IMG/VR virus record: IMGVR_UViG_3300017719_000004
Span: 18,644-82,643 of that record
DNA from: a virus
Strand: one strand, 5' to 3'
Length of the DNA: 64,000 bases
A model generated the notes under the pieces. The model was given only the letters and a program-made list of their open reading frames with translations, made no database searches and was not told the DNA's origin. Every line of letters begins with the position of its first letter. Position 1 is the stretch's first letter. The position numbers were made by a program, and so were the translations under genes. Below, in pieces: positions 1 to 8,319 of this stretch.

Positions 1-458
1 GCATATCCAGGGCTGAAAGATGATTTACTATGGATAAACTCAAGCATGCCAGCAGCAAATGTATTAGTTTTATCAACCCACTGTTCCCGCTCTTTATCGA
101 TCTCCTCAGGAACATCAATGAATGCTACCACACTCAGATTACCATCATGAATGTGTAAAGGATTAAACTCATGCTGTTTCATGTAATTAATCCAAGGACC
201 ATTACCTAGATTATAAGTGAAATTGCCACCACCATGCCGAACCAGAGTACAGAATTCTATGATGTGGTATTCAACAAAACGGTTGAACGCAGGTTTGTCG
301 TCTACAATTGCCTCATTTTGAATTTGGATATTGCCAGCAAGATCATAACCGACAGATTCACTATCTGTAGATTTGCTAGCAATATCTTTGAGCATTGAAA
401 GATGTTCCTCCGACATAGCAGTGTGATAAATCGGAGGACCAAAAAAGTTAAGAATCAT
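1..458 (-). CDS. 2OG-Fe(II) oxygenase-like protein, 3' end cut by window
   Basis: The frame is open from an ATG at 458 to the window edge, giving 152 complete codons; an in-frame ATG at 470 is the alternative start. The protein begins MILNFFGPPI and contains the segment FNPLHIHDGNLSVVAFIDVP at about residues 98-117. This H-x-H-D-x3-S pattern followed by a hydrophobic strand and Pro is typical of the putative 2OG-Fe(II) oxygenase family common in cyanophages; the distal His and Arg would lie beyond the window. The start overlaps the stop of the CobS-like gene (450-448) by 11 bases, so the two are probably co-translated. The substrate is unknown. The family call is from motif recognition only. 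Confidence 0.7.
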   Translation of the reverse strand, partial: MILNFFGPPIYHTAMSEEHLSMLKDIASKSTDSESVGYDLAGNIQIQNEAIVDDKPAFNRFVEYHIIEFCTLVRHGGGNFTYNLGNGPWINYMKQHEFNPLHIHDGNLSVVAFIDVPEEIDKEREQWVDKTNTFAAGMLEFIHSKSSFSPGY

Positions 459-1518
459 TTTCTTCAGCATTAAGAGTAAAATCTACATCAGCGTCAACTT
501 TGTCATAGAGTTCTAGGAACGCCTGTTTTGTCTCATCATCAAAACGATTCACACAAACTTCAATAGCTTTCTGCTTATCGTTCCAAATGGAATAAGCACG
601 AGCAATGTGAACCAAACGGCGGGTAGAAATAACCTCCTCAATACCACCATCGTAGAAGGTCTTACGGATAATGTCTGCCCAGTCACAGAGACGCTTACAG
701 AAGTCCTTATCACTACAGAGTGCTGTAAGAATCTTCTGCTCTACTGTGGATGGGGGATAAGACTGCTCAAAGGTTACAGGGAACCTCTCAAGAAATGCTT
801 CATTCAATACATTAGTACCAATAAAACGACCATCTTCAGATCCCTTACCTTTAGTATTGGCAGTAGCTATTACATTGAATCCTTTTACGGGTTGAACATA
901 CTTACCAATCTTCTTCAAAAACACACCCTTGCCTTCAAGGATGGATTGGAGACAGAGGATTTTGTTAGATGCAAGATCAACTTCATCTAGAAGCAACACA
1001 GCTCCCCGTGAAAGAGCCTCCACGACGGGTCCATTATGCCAGACAGTTTCGCCATTAACAAGACGAAACCCACCAATAAGATCATCTTCGTCAGTCTCAA
1101 TTGTGATGTTAACACGAATGAGTTCTCTATTTAGAGAAGCACATGCTTGTTCGACAGAGAGTGTCTTACCATTACCAGAGAGTCCTGTGATAAAGCAAGG
1201 ATAGAATTCACCTGATTTGATAATTTTTTTCACATCGGAAAAGTTACCAAAGGGAACATATTGAGGATCTTTGGGGGGAATAAGATTTTGAATTTCCAAA
1301 GAAGGAATGGCTGATGGTGCAGTGTAATTTTCTTCAAGCTTTTCTTGAATAGTCAAGTCCCATTTTCCACGAGAAACTTTAAACTGATCCAATCTCTTAG
1401 TAACTGTTTGATAGTTAGTTTCATTCAAAGCACACCATGCACGAATATCAGAACCAGTTACATTATCACCATAAAGTGCTTGGAGAGAAGTGCGGATGTA
1501 ATCAGAAGATAGCGCCAT
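448..1518 (-). CDS. cobS: CobS-like / MoxR-type AAA+ ATPase
   Basis: A 356-residue AAA+ ATPase. With the chosen start (MALSSDYIRT) the Walker A GLSGNGKT is at about 112-119, Walker B LLLDEVD at 175-181, sensor-1 Asn in ATANTKGKG near 221, and an Arg-finger region FLERF near 242-246. Cyanophage homologues are annotated as CobS, the ATPase subunit of aerobic cobaltochelatase; the wider family is MoxR chaperone-like ATPases that work with VWA proteins. A VWA partner lies just upstream (1729-3843), which fits an ATPase/VWA pair, but no CobN chelatase is visible in this window. The frame is open up to ATGs at 1587 and 1599. I prefer 1518 because GAAAGA lies just before it and the extra N-terminal region coincides with a promoter-like element and short CTCTGCCCC repeats. 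Confidence 0.85.
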   Translation of the reverse strand: MALSSDYIRTSLQALYGDNVTGSDIRAWCALNETNYQTVTKRLDQFKVSRGKWDLTIQEKLEENYTAPSAIPSLEIQNLIPPKDPQYVPFGNFSDVKKIIKSGEFYPCFITGLSGNGKTLSVEQACASLNRELIRVNITIETDEDDLIGGFRLVNGETVWHNGPVVEALSRGAVLLLDEVDLASNKILCLQSILEGKGVFLKKIGKYVQPVKGFNVIATANTKGKGSEDGRFIGTNVLNEAFLERFPVTFEQSYPPSTVEQKILTALCSDKDFCKRLCDWADIIRKTFYDGGIEEVISTRRLVHIARAYSIWNDKQKAIEVCVNRFDDETKQAFLELYDKVDADVDFTLNAEENDS

Positions 1519-1540
1519 GGTGTCTTTCGTTGATGTAGTT

Positions 1541-1568
1541 ATTATAGGGCAGAGTGGGGCAGAGTCAG
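1541..1568 (-). promoter_or_regulatory. Sigma70-like promoter before the CobS-like gene
   Basis: On the minus strand CTGACT (1568-1563, 4 of 6 to TTGACA) is followed after 16 bases by a perfect TATAAT (1546-1541), and the preferred start ATG lies 22 bases further on. The spacer contains imperfect direct repeats of CTCTGCCCC. This resembles a host-sigma early promoter; it is not the late-type octamer seen before the structural genes. Confidence 0.45.
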
Positions 1569-1579
1569 GGGCAGAGTGG

Positions 1580-1732
1580 TCAGTCATCAAATCGTCCATA
1601 CTTGTACTTCATTGCTTGAAGAAACCAAGCATCGGTAAGAGACTTAGGACCATGTATTAATATTTGCACTTGTCTTTCTTTGAGAGATGGATCTGCCAGA
1701 GCTCTCTTTTTCCATTCCTGAATGTCTTTCAT
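1580..1732 (-). CDS. 50-residue hypothetical protein between the CobT-like and CobS-like genes
   Basis: A short ORF beginning MKDIQEWKKRALADPSLKER and ending in YGRFDD. Its ATG (1732-1730) overlaps the TGA of the CobT-like gene (1731-1729) in an ATGA arrangement, the translational-coupling pattern used throughout this genome, which is the main reason to believe it. It is charged, has no membrane segment, and looks mostly helical. Its stop overlaps the longer possible N-terminus of the CobS-like gene. I do not recognise a family. Its place between an ATPase and its VWA partner suggests a role with them, which is inference. Confidence 0.6.
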   Translation of the reverse strand: MKDIQEWKKRALADPSLKERQVQILIHGPKSLTDAWFLQAMKYKYGRFDD

Positions 1733-3843
1733 GCTACCAAAGAAATAAATTCATTTAAAATTCTCTTGTTCATTTTTTTACTAGACAAGGATCTTTTAAA
1801 AGCATTTTTTATAGTTGCCTTTGATGCTCCAGTGTTAACAGCAAACTCAGTACTATTAGAAAGAGATGAATTACCCACAACAAAGTAGGAATCATATCCA
1901 GCATTTTTAATAGTAAAGGTTTTTTCTTTCCTCCAACTACGGATTGCTTTCTCTTGATCTTCCCATCTATCAATGTATTGACGGATCATTGCCGAGTAAG
2001 ACCCTCCGTGTTCCAAAATACGAAATCCAATAAAGTTTGTATTAGGGAAAGTTTCTTTTAAGTCAGTCAACATACACTTAGTAAACTGAGAGTAGATCCA
2101 AGAGAGAGGACGAACCGTTCCAGTTTTAAGATTTCTAAGAATAGTACTGTCACCAATCCTACGATTACGAACACTATAATCACATTCCCAACTACGCTTC
2201 ATCATGACAGTCCGAGAGGGAACTTGTGCTTCACCATCGGTAAGAATAACACAATTTATTTTCTGCACTCCATTCCTTTTTTTAAAGTCAGGAATAATAT
2301 AATGAAGAGTTATGATAGCTTCATTTAAAGGAGTACCTGATAAGTATAGACGAGCAGGACAAAGCCCAGAATGATCTGTAAAGGAGCTAGCAAGTCTCCA
2401 AATATTCATCATTTGACGATTAGCACTAGCATTATTTACATTACTAGTCAAAAGATTGAGCATGGAAAACTCATCACTAACAGATATCGTACCTTCTTTC
2501 TTTTCAATATTAGAGAAACGACCCGCTTTATAATTCCATTCAGAAGTAAATGCATATACATCATAAGGAATACCTACCTTACGACAGAACCAGATCAAAT
2601 TATAGAGTTGTTTAATAGTTGGGATGAGAGAATTTGCCATAGATCCAGACCAATCCAAAACAAAAATTAATCCATGGTTCTTACCATCTGGAGTAGTAGT
2701 AACTTTTTTAAAAAGATCTTCATTATATTTGTAGGTATGCAGCTTAGAGCAATCCAAAACTCCAGTACGACTAGTTGTTGCACGAGCATAAGAATCTGCA
2801 GACTTCTTACATTCAAATTCTTTAATCAAATAATTAACTTCTTTGTTTGAATCTTTCTTAAATTTTTTAAATTCATCATCTTGACGAGCTAGCATATCAG
2901 TATAGTATGAGTGATATTCTTTACGCTCCTCAAACCACCTTTGCCATTCTTCCTCAGCATATTCGTGAATTTCTTTAGCAGAAATAACAGTATGATTCAA
3001 ATCGATCTTAGGAATTGTCACATAATTATTTTCATGAACTTCCATATCAGCAAGATTCTTTAGATGATTCTCAAATGCCTCAGCAGTTTTAGACTCTTGT
3101 TCATCAACGGTCTCATCATCTTCACTTCCAGTTTCATCAGACTCGCTCGGTACTTGCTCGGTAACTTGCTCGGTCTCTCTATTCTCTTCCTCCCTTTTCG
3201 CTGCTTCTTCCAGCATCTCTTCATGCGTCATACCTTCTTGCTCAACTTCACTAGTAGTATTTCCCACTTGTGGTTGGATTTCTGGAGTGGAAGGTTCGTC
3301 ATTCACAAAATCATTTAAAAGCTTTGCTGCCATCAAAGCGTCATCAAAAGTCTCAGCATTTTCAACGGCATCAACAACTACCATCTCTTTCTCAGAGAAT
3401 TCAATATTGACATGAGTGCCCAGTTTAAAATGCAAATTTATCCTATCAGCAAAAGAAAACTTATCTAAATCCTCACCTTCAATATCGAAGAAGTCACTAT
3501 CATTAAGGTCAGAATATCCACGATAAAATGTCTTACAAAGACCAGCATACCTACGCTTCATCAACTTTTCAATGCGAGCATCTTCAGTAATGTTCACAAA
3601 AGTTTGAGGTACATCACTCCATTCTAATTCTACAGACCAATTCCTAGGGTCTGTGAATAGAGCATGACCAACCTCATGAGATACCAAGAGATCATATACA
3701 TCAACCGAAGATATCTTCCAATTAGGTAGAGTTAGTACACGACGAACTACATCAAACTGAGCAGTCTCAACAGCACGATGCTCAACAATTAGATTCTCAG
3801 TAGCGAGCAATCGTGCCAGTTTGCCTTTGATCTCGTGGAACAT
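1729..3843 (-). CDS. cobT: CobT-like protein: HExxH region, acidic linker, VWA domain
   Basis: A 704-residue protein. The N-terminal part has HEVGH at 56-60 followed by TEDARIE at 86-92, an arrangement like a zinc metallopeptidase. Residues about 190-255 are a very acidic Glu/Asp/Ser/Thr linker. The C-terminal half is a von Willebrand A domain with a MIDAS motif DWSGS at 397-401 and a later ILTDGEAQ. This architecture matches CobT, partner of CobS in aerobic cobaltochelatase, and more broadly the VWA partners of MoxR ATPases. The ATG at 3843 follows AGAGAGGTAG, an acceptable Shine-Dalgarno. The CobS-like ATPase lies downstream. The true task, metal insertion or ATP-driven remodelling or proteolysis, cannot be decided from sequence. 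Confidence 0.8.
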   Translation of the reverse strand: MFHEIKGKLARLLATENLIVEHRAVETAQFDVVRRVLTLPNWKISSVDVYDLLVSHEVGHALFTDPRNWSVELEWSDVPQTFVNITEDARIEKLMKRRYAGLCKTFYRGYSDLNDSDFFDIEGEDLDKFSFADRINLHFKLGTHVNIEFSEKEMVVVDAVENAETFDDALMAAKLLNDFVNDEPSTPEIQPQVGNTTSEVEQEGMTHEEMLEEAAKREEENRETEQVTEQVPSESDETGSEDDETVDEQESKTAEAFENHLKNLADMEVHENNYVTIPKIDLNHTVISAKEIHEYAEEEWQRWFEERKEYHSYYTDMLARQDDEFKKFKKDSNKEVNYLIKEFECKKSADSYARATTSRTGVLDCSKLHTYKYNEDLFKKVTTTPDGKNHGLIFVLDWSGSMANSLIPTIKQLYNLIWFCRKVGIPYDVYAFTSEWNYKAGRFSNIEKKEGTISVSDEFSMLNLLTSNVNNASANRQMMNIWRLASSFTDHSGLCPARLYLSGTPLNEAIITLHYIIPDFKKRNGVQKINCVILTDGEAQVPSRTVMMKRSWECDYSVRNRRIGDSTILRNLKTGTVRPLSWIYSQFTKCMLTDLKETFPNTNFIGFRILEHGGSYSAMIRQYIDRWEDQEKAIRSWRKEKTFTIKNAGYDSYFVVGNSSLSNSTEFAVNTGASKATIKNAFKRSLSSKKMNKRILNEFISLVA

Positions 3844-3870
3844 GCTACCTCTCTCGTATGTACCTATTAT

Positions 3871-3894
3871 AAAACCCCTGACAGTAGTCAGAGG
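3871..3894 (-). terminator. Hairpin terminator candidate after the oxygenase gene
   Basis: On the minus strand an 8-bp stem (one G-T pair) CCTCTGAC/GTCAGGGG with loop TACT is followed by TTTT. It lies 27 bases past the oxygenase stop and upstream of the CobT-like start. The U-run is short, so efficiency is uncertain. A TATAAT follows at 3871-3866 but without a convincing -35. Confidence 0.5.
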
Positions 3895-3920
3895 TCTTTA
3901 GTGGACAGTTTGTAATGCGT

Positions 3921-4454
3921 CTACCTACCCATCATACAAGCAACACTAACTCTCCAGAAAGGAGTATCTACTTTGATAGGAAGAGCATCATGAAGTTCGT
4001 TTGATCTAAAGACAACAAAATCTCCAGGCTCAAAAGTATAAGTACGATCCTCTATTTGTAGTTCACCTCCCCATGAGGGGTCCCATTGAGGAGTAAGAAA
4101 TCCAACAACGCTCCAAATGTATTTACCTTTAGCATCACCGTCTGTATGGAAGACAGAAATATTTCCTTTTCTTTGTGCGTTGAATCCAATCGCACCTAGT
4201 GATCCAACTGGTAAAGTAAACCCATACTCTTCTTGTATTCTATCACGAAGAACACTCATCAAACAAATAAAGTATCCAGATAAGAAAGGACTGTGCATAC
4301 CATTAGCATCCATAGCCACTGTTCTTGGATAATGCGTAAGTGGATCATCAATACCGCCATAAGCGCCACCAATTTTCCAAGTCGCTTCTCCCATCAAGTG
4401 CCCATATACTTGTTCGACATCAGCTTTAGATAAAAGATTTTTTACAATGTACAT
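3921..4454 (-). CDS. 2OG-Fe(II) oxygenase (prolyl 4-hydroxylase-like)
   Basis: A 177-residue protein with the full double-stranded beta-helix signature: iron-binding HTD at 103-105 in SVFHTDGD, distal His at 155 in SNELHDALPI, and the 2-oxoglutarate-binding Arg near 168 in FWRVSV. WGGELQIEDR and FEPGDFVVFRS between them are the strands expected in this superfamily. Such proteins are frequent in cyanomyoviruses; substrates (protein residues or nucleic acid) are not established. It follows gp46 with a 3-base gap and precedes a terminator-like hairpin, so it probably ends the gp47-gp46 transcription unit. Confidence 0.85.
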   Translation of the reverse strand: MYIVKNLLSKADVEQVYGHLMGEATWKIGGAYGGIDDPLTHYPRTVAMDANGMHSPFLSGYFICLMSVLRDRIQEEYGFTLPVGSLGAIGFNAQRKGNISVFHTDGDAKGKYIWSVVGFLTPQWDPSWGGELQIEDRTYTFEPGDFVVFRSNELHDALPIKVDTPFWRVSVACMMGR

Positions 4455-4457
4455 AAT

Positions 4458-6188
4458 CTATCCTTCAACGGATGTTTTTTCACTCATGTAAGAGAACCCA
4501 CCTTTCTTACTGAATTCTACCACATTATTAAATTTGTCCAGCATGTCTGCTTTGTGAGAAATCACAAAGGTATTTGCATCTTGAATAACGAATCTAATAA
4601 TCTTAGTAAACTCATCCGTACCTACAGTATCTAGAGAGCTATCAAATACTTCATCTAGAATTAAGAGATTTGTATTAGCAGAGTTTTTAAACCTGGCAAC
4701 TTCTCTCCAAGCAAAGAGAAGTGCCAAGTCAATTCTCATTTTCTCCCCCTCAGAAAACGAGGAATAAGTGAACTTATCATGGACCGGGCTTTGAATCGTC
4801 TCTCCAAATTCTTCGTCAAGATGTAAGTTGACATAAAAGTCCATCATCTGAAGATATCGGTTAACTTGCTTATTAATAAGGGGAAGATACTTTTTGATTA
4901 TCTTTGTCTTTACTCCGCCATCTTTGAGCATAGAGTAAGCAAAATCATTGTATTTGACTTCCTCGTTTTTATCGGCAAGTTTCCCAAATACTACTTGAAG
5001 ATCGTCCTTAAACCCATCTAACTTCTCATGTTCAGAATTTCTGTTTTGTAGCTGACTGGTAAGAGTTTGAATTTCCGATTGTAAATCTCTGACTTGGCGT
5101 TGAAATCCAGAAATCCTAACATTATTCTGAGAAATGTCATGTGTGAGTTCAGTAATCTCCGTTGATAATTTTTTGAAGTGACGCTCTTTATCTTCTTCTA
5201 TCCGTATCGACTCCTCCAGTTTTAAGAAACCTTCTTGGAGTTCCTTTGCTTTAAATTGAGCGTCACTGATTTTATTTATTCTAAAATCTTCTTCGATAGA
5301 TTGGGTACATGTAGGGCATACCGTATTCTCTGTGAAAAACTTATGCTCTTTAGTAATAGTCGCTACCTTATTAGATATCTTTCCTTTTAATCCACCAAGC
5401 TCACGAAGTTTTTTAGTTGCATTGTTATAATTACCTAACTCATTCTGCAGAGATTCTACCTGTAACGAAAGTTTTTTATTATTTTCGTCTGCTTCCAAAG
5501 CATCCTGAATGAGTCTCTCTACCTTTGTTTCGTTCTTATCAATATTATCTTTGTGCCTGGTCTCTAGATCTTCAATGAAAGATGATTGCATTGAAATCTT
5601 ATCTTTAATATTAGACTTCTTTAGGGTAAGACTTTTAATAACCTCTCTAGACTGCCGAATATCCTCCTTCAGCAGGTTGTTCATAGCTGAGAAGATACGA
5701 ATGTCAAGAAGGTCCTCAATCACCTCTCTACGGTGCGACTGAGACAACTGCATGAAGGGCACGAAGTTACTACTACCCAATATAACAATCTGAGTAAAAG
5801 ATTTATAGTTTAGTTTAAGAATCTGATCTTCTACAATCTTTTGATTTGCTCTGTCATCAGCTTCTTTATTTTTCATTTCACCATCAACAAGAACATCAAA
5901 CACATTTGGTTTGATGCCCCTACGAACCATATACTTTTTAGGTCCTACAGAAAACTCAACCTCAACTAAGCATCCCTTTTCATTGGAACTATTAACTAGT
6001 TGTGGTTTGTTAATCTTACGATATGGTTTATTGAATAGTGCAAAACATAATGCATCAAGCATTGTAGATTTTCCAGCACCGTTTGTACCTATAACCAATG
6101 TAGTGGAACTCTTATTGAGTTGAATTTCTGTCCACTGATCTCCAGTAGATAAAAAATTCTTCCATCTAATTTTTTCAAATGTTATCAT
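4458..6188 (-). CDS. 46: gp46 recombination endonuclease subunit (SbcC/Rad50-like)
   Basis: A 576-residue SMC-like ATPase. Walker A GTNGAGKST lies at 34-42; long heptad-rich coiled coils flank a zinc hook C-P-T-C at 291-294; the ABC signature FSEGEKMRIDLAL is near 478; Walker B NLLILDEVFD is near 506. In T4, gp46 with gp47 processes DNA ends for recombination-dependent replication and degrades host DNA. Its start overlaps the small upstream gene by 14 bases, and gp47 lies directly upstream. Length is close to T4 gp46 (560). Confidence 0.95.
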   Translation of the reverse strand: MITFEKIRWKNFLSTGDQWTEIQLNKSSTTLVIGTNGAGKSTMLDALCFALFNKPYRKINKPQLVNSSNEKGCLVEVEFSVGPKKYMVRRGIKPNVFDVLVDGEMKNKEADDRANQKIVEDQILKLNYKSFTQIVILGSSNFVPFMQLSQSHRREVIEDLLDIRIFSAMNNLLKEDIRQSREVIKSLTLKKSNIKDKISMQSSFIEDLETRHKDNIDKNETKVERLIQDALEADENNKKLSLQVESLQNELGNYNNATKKLRELGGLKGKISNKVATITKEHKFFTENTVCPTCTQSIEEDFRINKISDAQFKAKELQEGFLKLEESIRIEEDKERHFKKLSTEITELTHDISQNNVRISGFQRQVRDLQSEIQTLTSQLQNRNSEHEKLDGFKDDLQVVFGKLADKNEEVKYNDFAYSMLKDGGVKTKIIKKYLPLINKQVNRYLQMMDFYVNLHLDEEFGETIQSPVHDKFTYSSFSEGEKMRIDLALLFAWREVARFKNSANTNLLILDEVFDSSLDTVGTDEFTKIIRFVIQDANTFVISHKADMLDKFNNVVEFSKKGGFSYMSEKTSVEG

Positions 6189-6444
6189 CTTGTGAAGGTG
6201 GAATTACGATGTCTTGGGAGGTAATCACTGAATACTTATAATTATACAGCTCACAGGCTTTTATTGCAAGGTCTTCTTCAATCTCAATCGTTGACATTTC
6301 AACTCCATGATCTTCTTCAAGTTGCTGTGCATATCTAACTGCATCGTCTTCTTCCTCAAAGATAAAAAGGACCTTGTTTCCTCTACGATCTTTTACGGCA
6401 TATGCCCCTTCTTCCTTTTTATCTTTCTCAGTCAATAAAAACAT
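6175..6444 (-). CDS. DUF3110-like small protein between gp47 and gp46
   Basis: An 89-residue acidic protein beginning MFLLTEKDKK. The pattern of a short strand, VLFIFEEEDDAVRYAQQLEE, then an acidic strand STIEIEEDLAIKAC resembles DUF3110 proteins of cyanobacteria and cyanophages. The function is unknown. Its ATG overlaps the gp47 stop by one base and its 3' end overlaps gp46 by 14 bases, so it is translated with the recombination nuclease and may adjust it; that is inference. The DUF match is from memory. Confidence 0.7.
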   Translation of the reverse strand: MFLLTEKDKKEEGAYAVKDRRGNKVLFIFEEEDDAVRYAQQLEEDHGVEMSTIEIEEDLAIKACELYNYKYSVITSQDIVIPPSQDDNI

Positions 6445-7496
6445 TATTCAACTTCACAAGCTTTTGAGTATAAAGAACCGAATAGGGTTTTAATTCTAGA
6501 CTTATCAATATCTGTTTCAGTATCTTCAATACATCTATTTAAAATAGACATCGTATTCTCTTCTTCACTAATATCTAAATCTTCTCCATGTAACCATCCT
6601 TGATTATAATCAAAGTTTTCAATAACTTTGAGTTCTTCTACACCAACAGTATACAGTTTATCAATAAACTTTTCAAAGTCTTTTGGTTTTGTTTTTTTAC
6701 GAACAATAACTTTAACGATTTTACCGGCATATTCTGAAGCATTAAACATCTGATGAGGAGTATCTTCATAATAGATGTTGTAGAACATATGATTGGGATT
6801 ATCAACCTGTTCTAAATCGTATGTCTCAGTATCAAAGAGATGGAAGCCTCTAGGGTCGTTAACATCGTTCCAATACAATTCATAAGGATTTCCCAAATAA
6901 AAGACTTGACCATCGTTACTACGAGTGTGATAGTGTCCAGTAAATACACGATCAAATTTCCTCAAATACTCTGCTTCATATCCACGGTCTTGCATGAACC
7001 CACGATAAGCAGCAAACCCGTTAAGTTCTAAATGCCCAACAGCAATTTTTGCAGTGCTCTTATTAATAAGGTTTAGAGTTTGCTGTTCATTCTCTTTATT
7101 AATCCAAGAGATAAATGCAAATTTTGTACCACCAATCAAGTGCTCTGCATAATCAGTGATAGGGATGATGTTATCATACTCTCGTAATAATAAATCGATT
7201 GTATTAATTGAGTTATTATTTTTGTAATAGGCAGTATGATTACCCACAACAGTGTATACAGTGATCCCCATATCACGGAGACGATCGTAGTAATTCTCTT
7301 TAGCCCATTTGAGAGACCAGAAGTCAATGCTCCGACGATTGTCGAAAGTATCTCCCATATCGATAATAGTTGTGATACCCTCAGCAAGAAGAGTAGGAAA
7401 AAAGGTTTCATCATAAAATTTTAAAAAATAATCATGAAACAATTTACTGCCCTTACGAGCACCAAAGTGCTGATCAGTTATGATTCCAATTTTCAT
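6444..7496 (-). CDS. 47: gp47 recombination endonuclease subunit (SbcD/Mre11-like)
   Basis: A 350-residue metallophosphoesterase. The binuclear-metal motifs are visible: D8-x-H10 at the N-terminus, GDTFD at 48-52, GNHT at 85-88, then VGHLELNG and TGHYHTRSND. It pairs with gp46 as the nuclease of the T4 Mre11-Rad50-like complex. Length is near T4 gp47 (339). The ATG at 7496 overlaps the stop of the upstream 72-residue gene by 4 bases (ATGA). Confidence 0.95.
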   Translation of the reverse strand: MKIGIITDQHFGARKGSKLFHDYFLKFYDETFFPTLLAEGITTIIDMGDTFDNRRSIDFWSLKWAKENYYDRLRDMGITVYTVVGNHTAYYKNNNSINTIDLLLREYDNIIPITDYAEHLIGGTKFAFISWINKENEQQTLNLINKSTAKIAVGHLELNGFAAYRGFMQDRGYEAEYLRKFDRVFTGHYHTRSNDGQVFYLGNPYELYWNDVNDPRGFHLFDTETYDLEQVDNPNHMFYNIYYEDTPHQMFNASEYAGKIVKVIVRKKTKPKDFEKFIDKLYTVGVEELKVIENFDYNQGWLHGEDLDISEEENTMSILNRCIEDTETDIDKSRIKTLFGSLYSKACEVE

Positions 7497-7711
7497 TTCA
7501 AATGATGTGGTTTGTGTTCTCTATCCATAGGTAAGGATGAAATTACTGGAGATTTAGTTTTGTTTTTAATGACAATAAATTTATCTGCAGCAAATGTACC
7601 AGCTATCTCAATCGCAATTTCATCACCATCATCCCATACTGGATCACCGTTCTTTTTACGCATGTCCATGGCACATGCTATTTCATCAATTAGATTTTGA
7701 GTCAGTTTCAT
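7493..7711 (-). CDS. 72-residue hypothetical protein
   Basis: A small soluble protein beginning MKLTQNLIDEIACAMDMRKK with an acidic middle (DPVWDDGDEIAIEIAGTFAA) and a basic, His-containing tail. AAGGTAAAGTAA precedes the ATG as a usable ribosome site. It overlaps gp47 by 4 bases and lies in the gp55-gp47 interval, where cyanophages carry small genes of unknown function. No domain is recognised. Confidence 0.7.
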   Translation of the reverse strand: MKLTQNLIDEIACAMDMRKKNGDPVWDDGDEIAIEIAGTFAADKFIVIKNKTKSPVISSLPMDREHKPHHLK

Positions 7712-7826
7712 TTACTTTACCTTGTTCTAGATCACGAAGTCTTTTACGCCAATACCCCCTATCAGAATTATCTCGACATGGGTCTGATTCTTTTACTTGC
7801 TTAGTAAGACGCTCTCTGTCGTTCAT
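7686..7826 (-). CDS. 46-residue hypothetical protein after gp55
   Basis: The ORF begins MNDRERLTKQVKESDPCRDN and is strongly charged. The ATG (7826-7824) overlaps the gp55 stop (7825-7823) as ATGA, which supports translation by re-initiation. The 3' end overlaps the next gene by 26 bases. The segment CRDNSDRGYWRKRLRDLEQG is hydrophilic and probably helical. No family is recognised. Confidence 0.6.
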   Translation of the reverse strand: MNDRERLTKQVKESDPCRDNSDRGYWRKRLRDLEQGKVNETDSKSN

Positions 7827-8296
7827 CTTGATGTCCTGTATTGAATGTTATCTTTGATGGTGTTGTAGTCGCTTGTAGACCCGTTAGCTCCATCTTCAAT
7901 AACCATTACTTGATCATATCCAGTTCTTTCAATAATTTTTGTTTTAATTTCTAATTGCTTTTTTTCTTTCTGAATTCTACGAAGAAATGCGTAGTAAATA
8001 ATCTGAGTAAAATATGCAAAAGGATTTGTTGATTTCTCTGGATTGAAGTTATGAATATATTGTACACAATTCTCAATACCATCACCAATCATATCCTCTC
8101 GGAACATATAGTTCACGAAGTTAGGTTTGTATGAAAGGTGCGTAGCAATCTTAAGAAAACAGTCACCCAAATAATTACTAATAGGTGGAGGAGTATCTCC
8201 ATTCTCTTTAGCAAGTCTTGATTTGATGCGATATTCAACCATCGCATCTAACAATTCTTTATTATTTACATAATGTTCAGATCTTTTTTTAGGCAT
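7823..8296 (-). CDS. 55: gp55 sigma factor for late transcription
   Basis: A 157-residue protein with the features of T4-type gp55: an N-terminal basic start MPKKRSEHYV, a central conserved block containing FREDMIGDGIENCVQYI and FNPEKSTNPFAYFTQIIYYA that resembles sigma region 2, and a basic FLRRIQKEKK. gp55 replaces the host sigma on RNA polymerase and recognises the TATAAATA-type late promoter; matching octamers are found before many structural genes in this window. An extended -10 promoter lies 23 bases upstream. Length is slightly less than T4 gp55 (185). Confidence 0.92.
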   Translation of the reverse strand: MPKKRSEHYVNNKELLDAMVEYRIKSRLAKENGDTPPPISNYLGDCFLKIATHLSYKPNFVNYMFREDMIGDGIENCVQYIHNFNPEKSTNPFAYFTQIIYYAFLRRIQKEKKQLEIKTKIIERTGYDQVMVIEDGANGSTSDYNTIKDNIQYRTSR

Positions 8297-8319
8297 ATCT
8301 GCTGTAGGTTCATGTTTAT

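Noticed and set aside
607-1204. Plus-strand reading frames opposite the CobS-like gene and many similar ones across the window
   Set aside because: Each lies antisense to a well-supported minus-strand gene, lacks a sensible ribosome site and encodes no recognisable protein. All supported genes are on the minus strand.
1518-1599. Extended N-terminus for the CobS-like protein
   Set aside because: The extra residues are low complexity, overlap the preceding small gene and a promoter-like element, and have no clear ribosome site; the start at 1518 is preferred but not proven.
3866-3871. TATAAT before the CobT-like gene as a promoter
   Set aside because: No -35 hexamer at 16-18 bases and no TG extension. 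It overlaps the end of the hairpin/U-run, so it was recorded only as part of the terminator.
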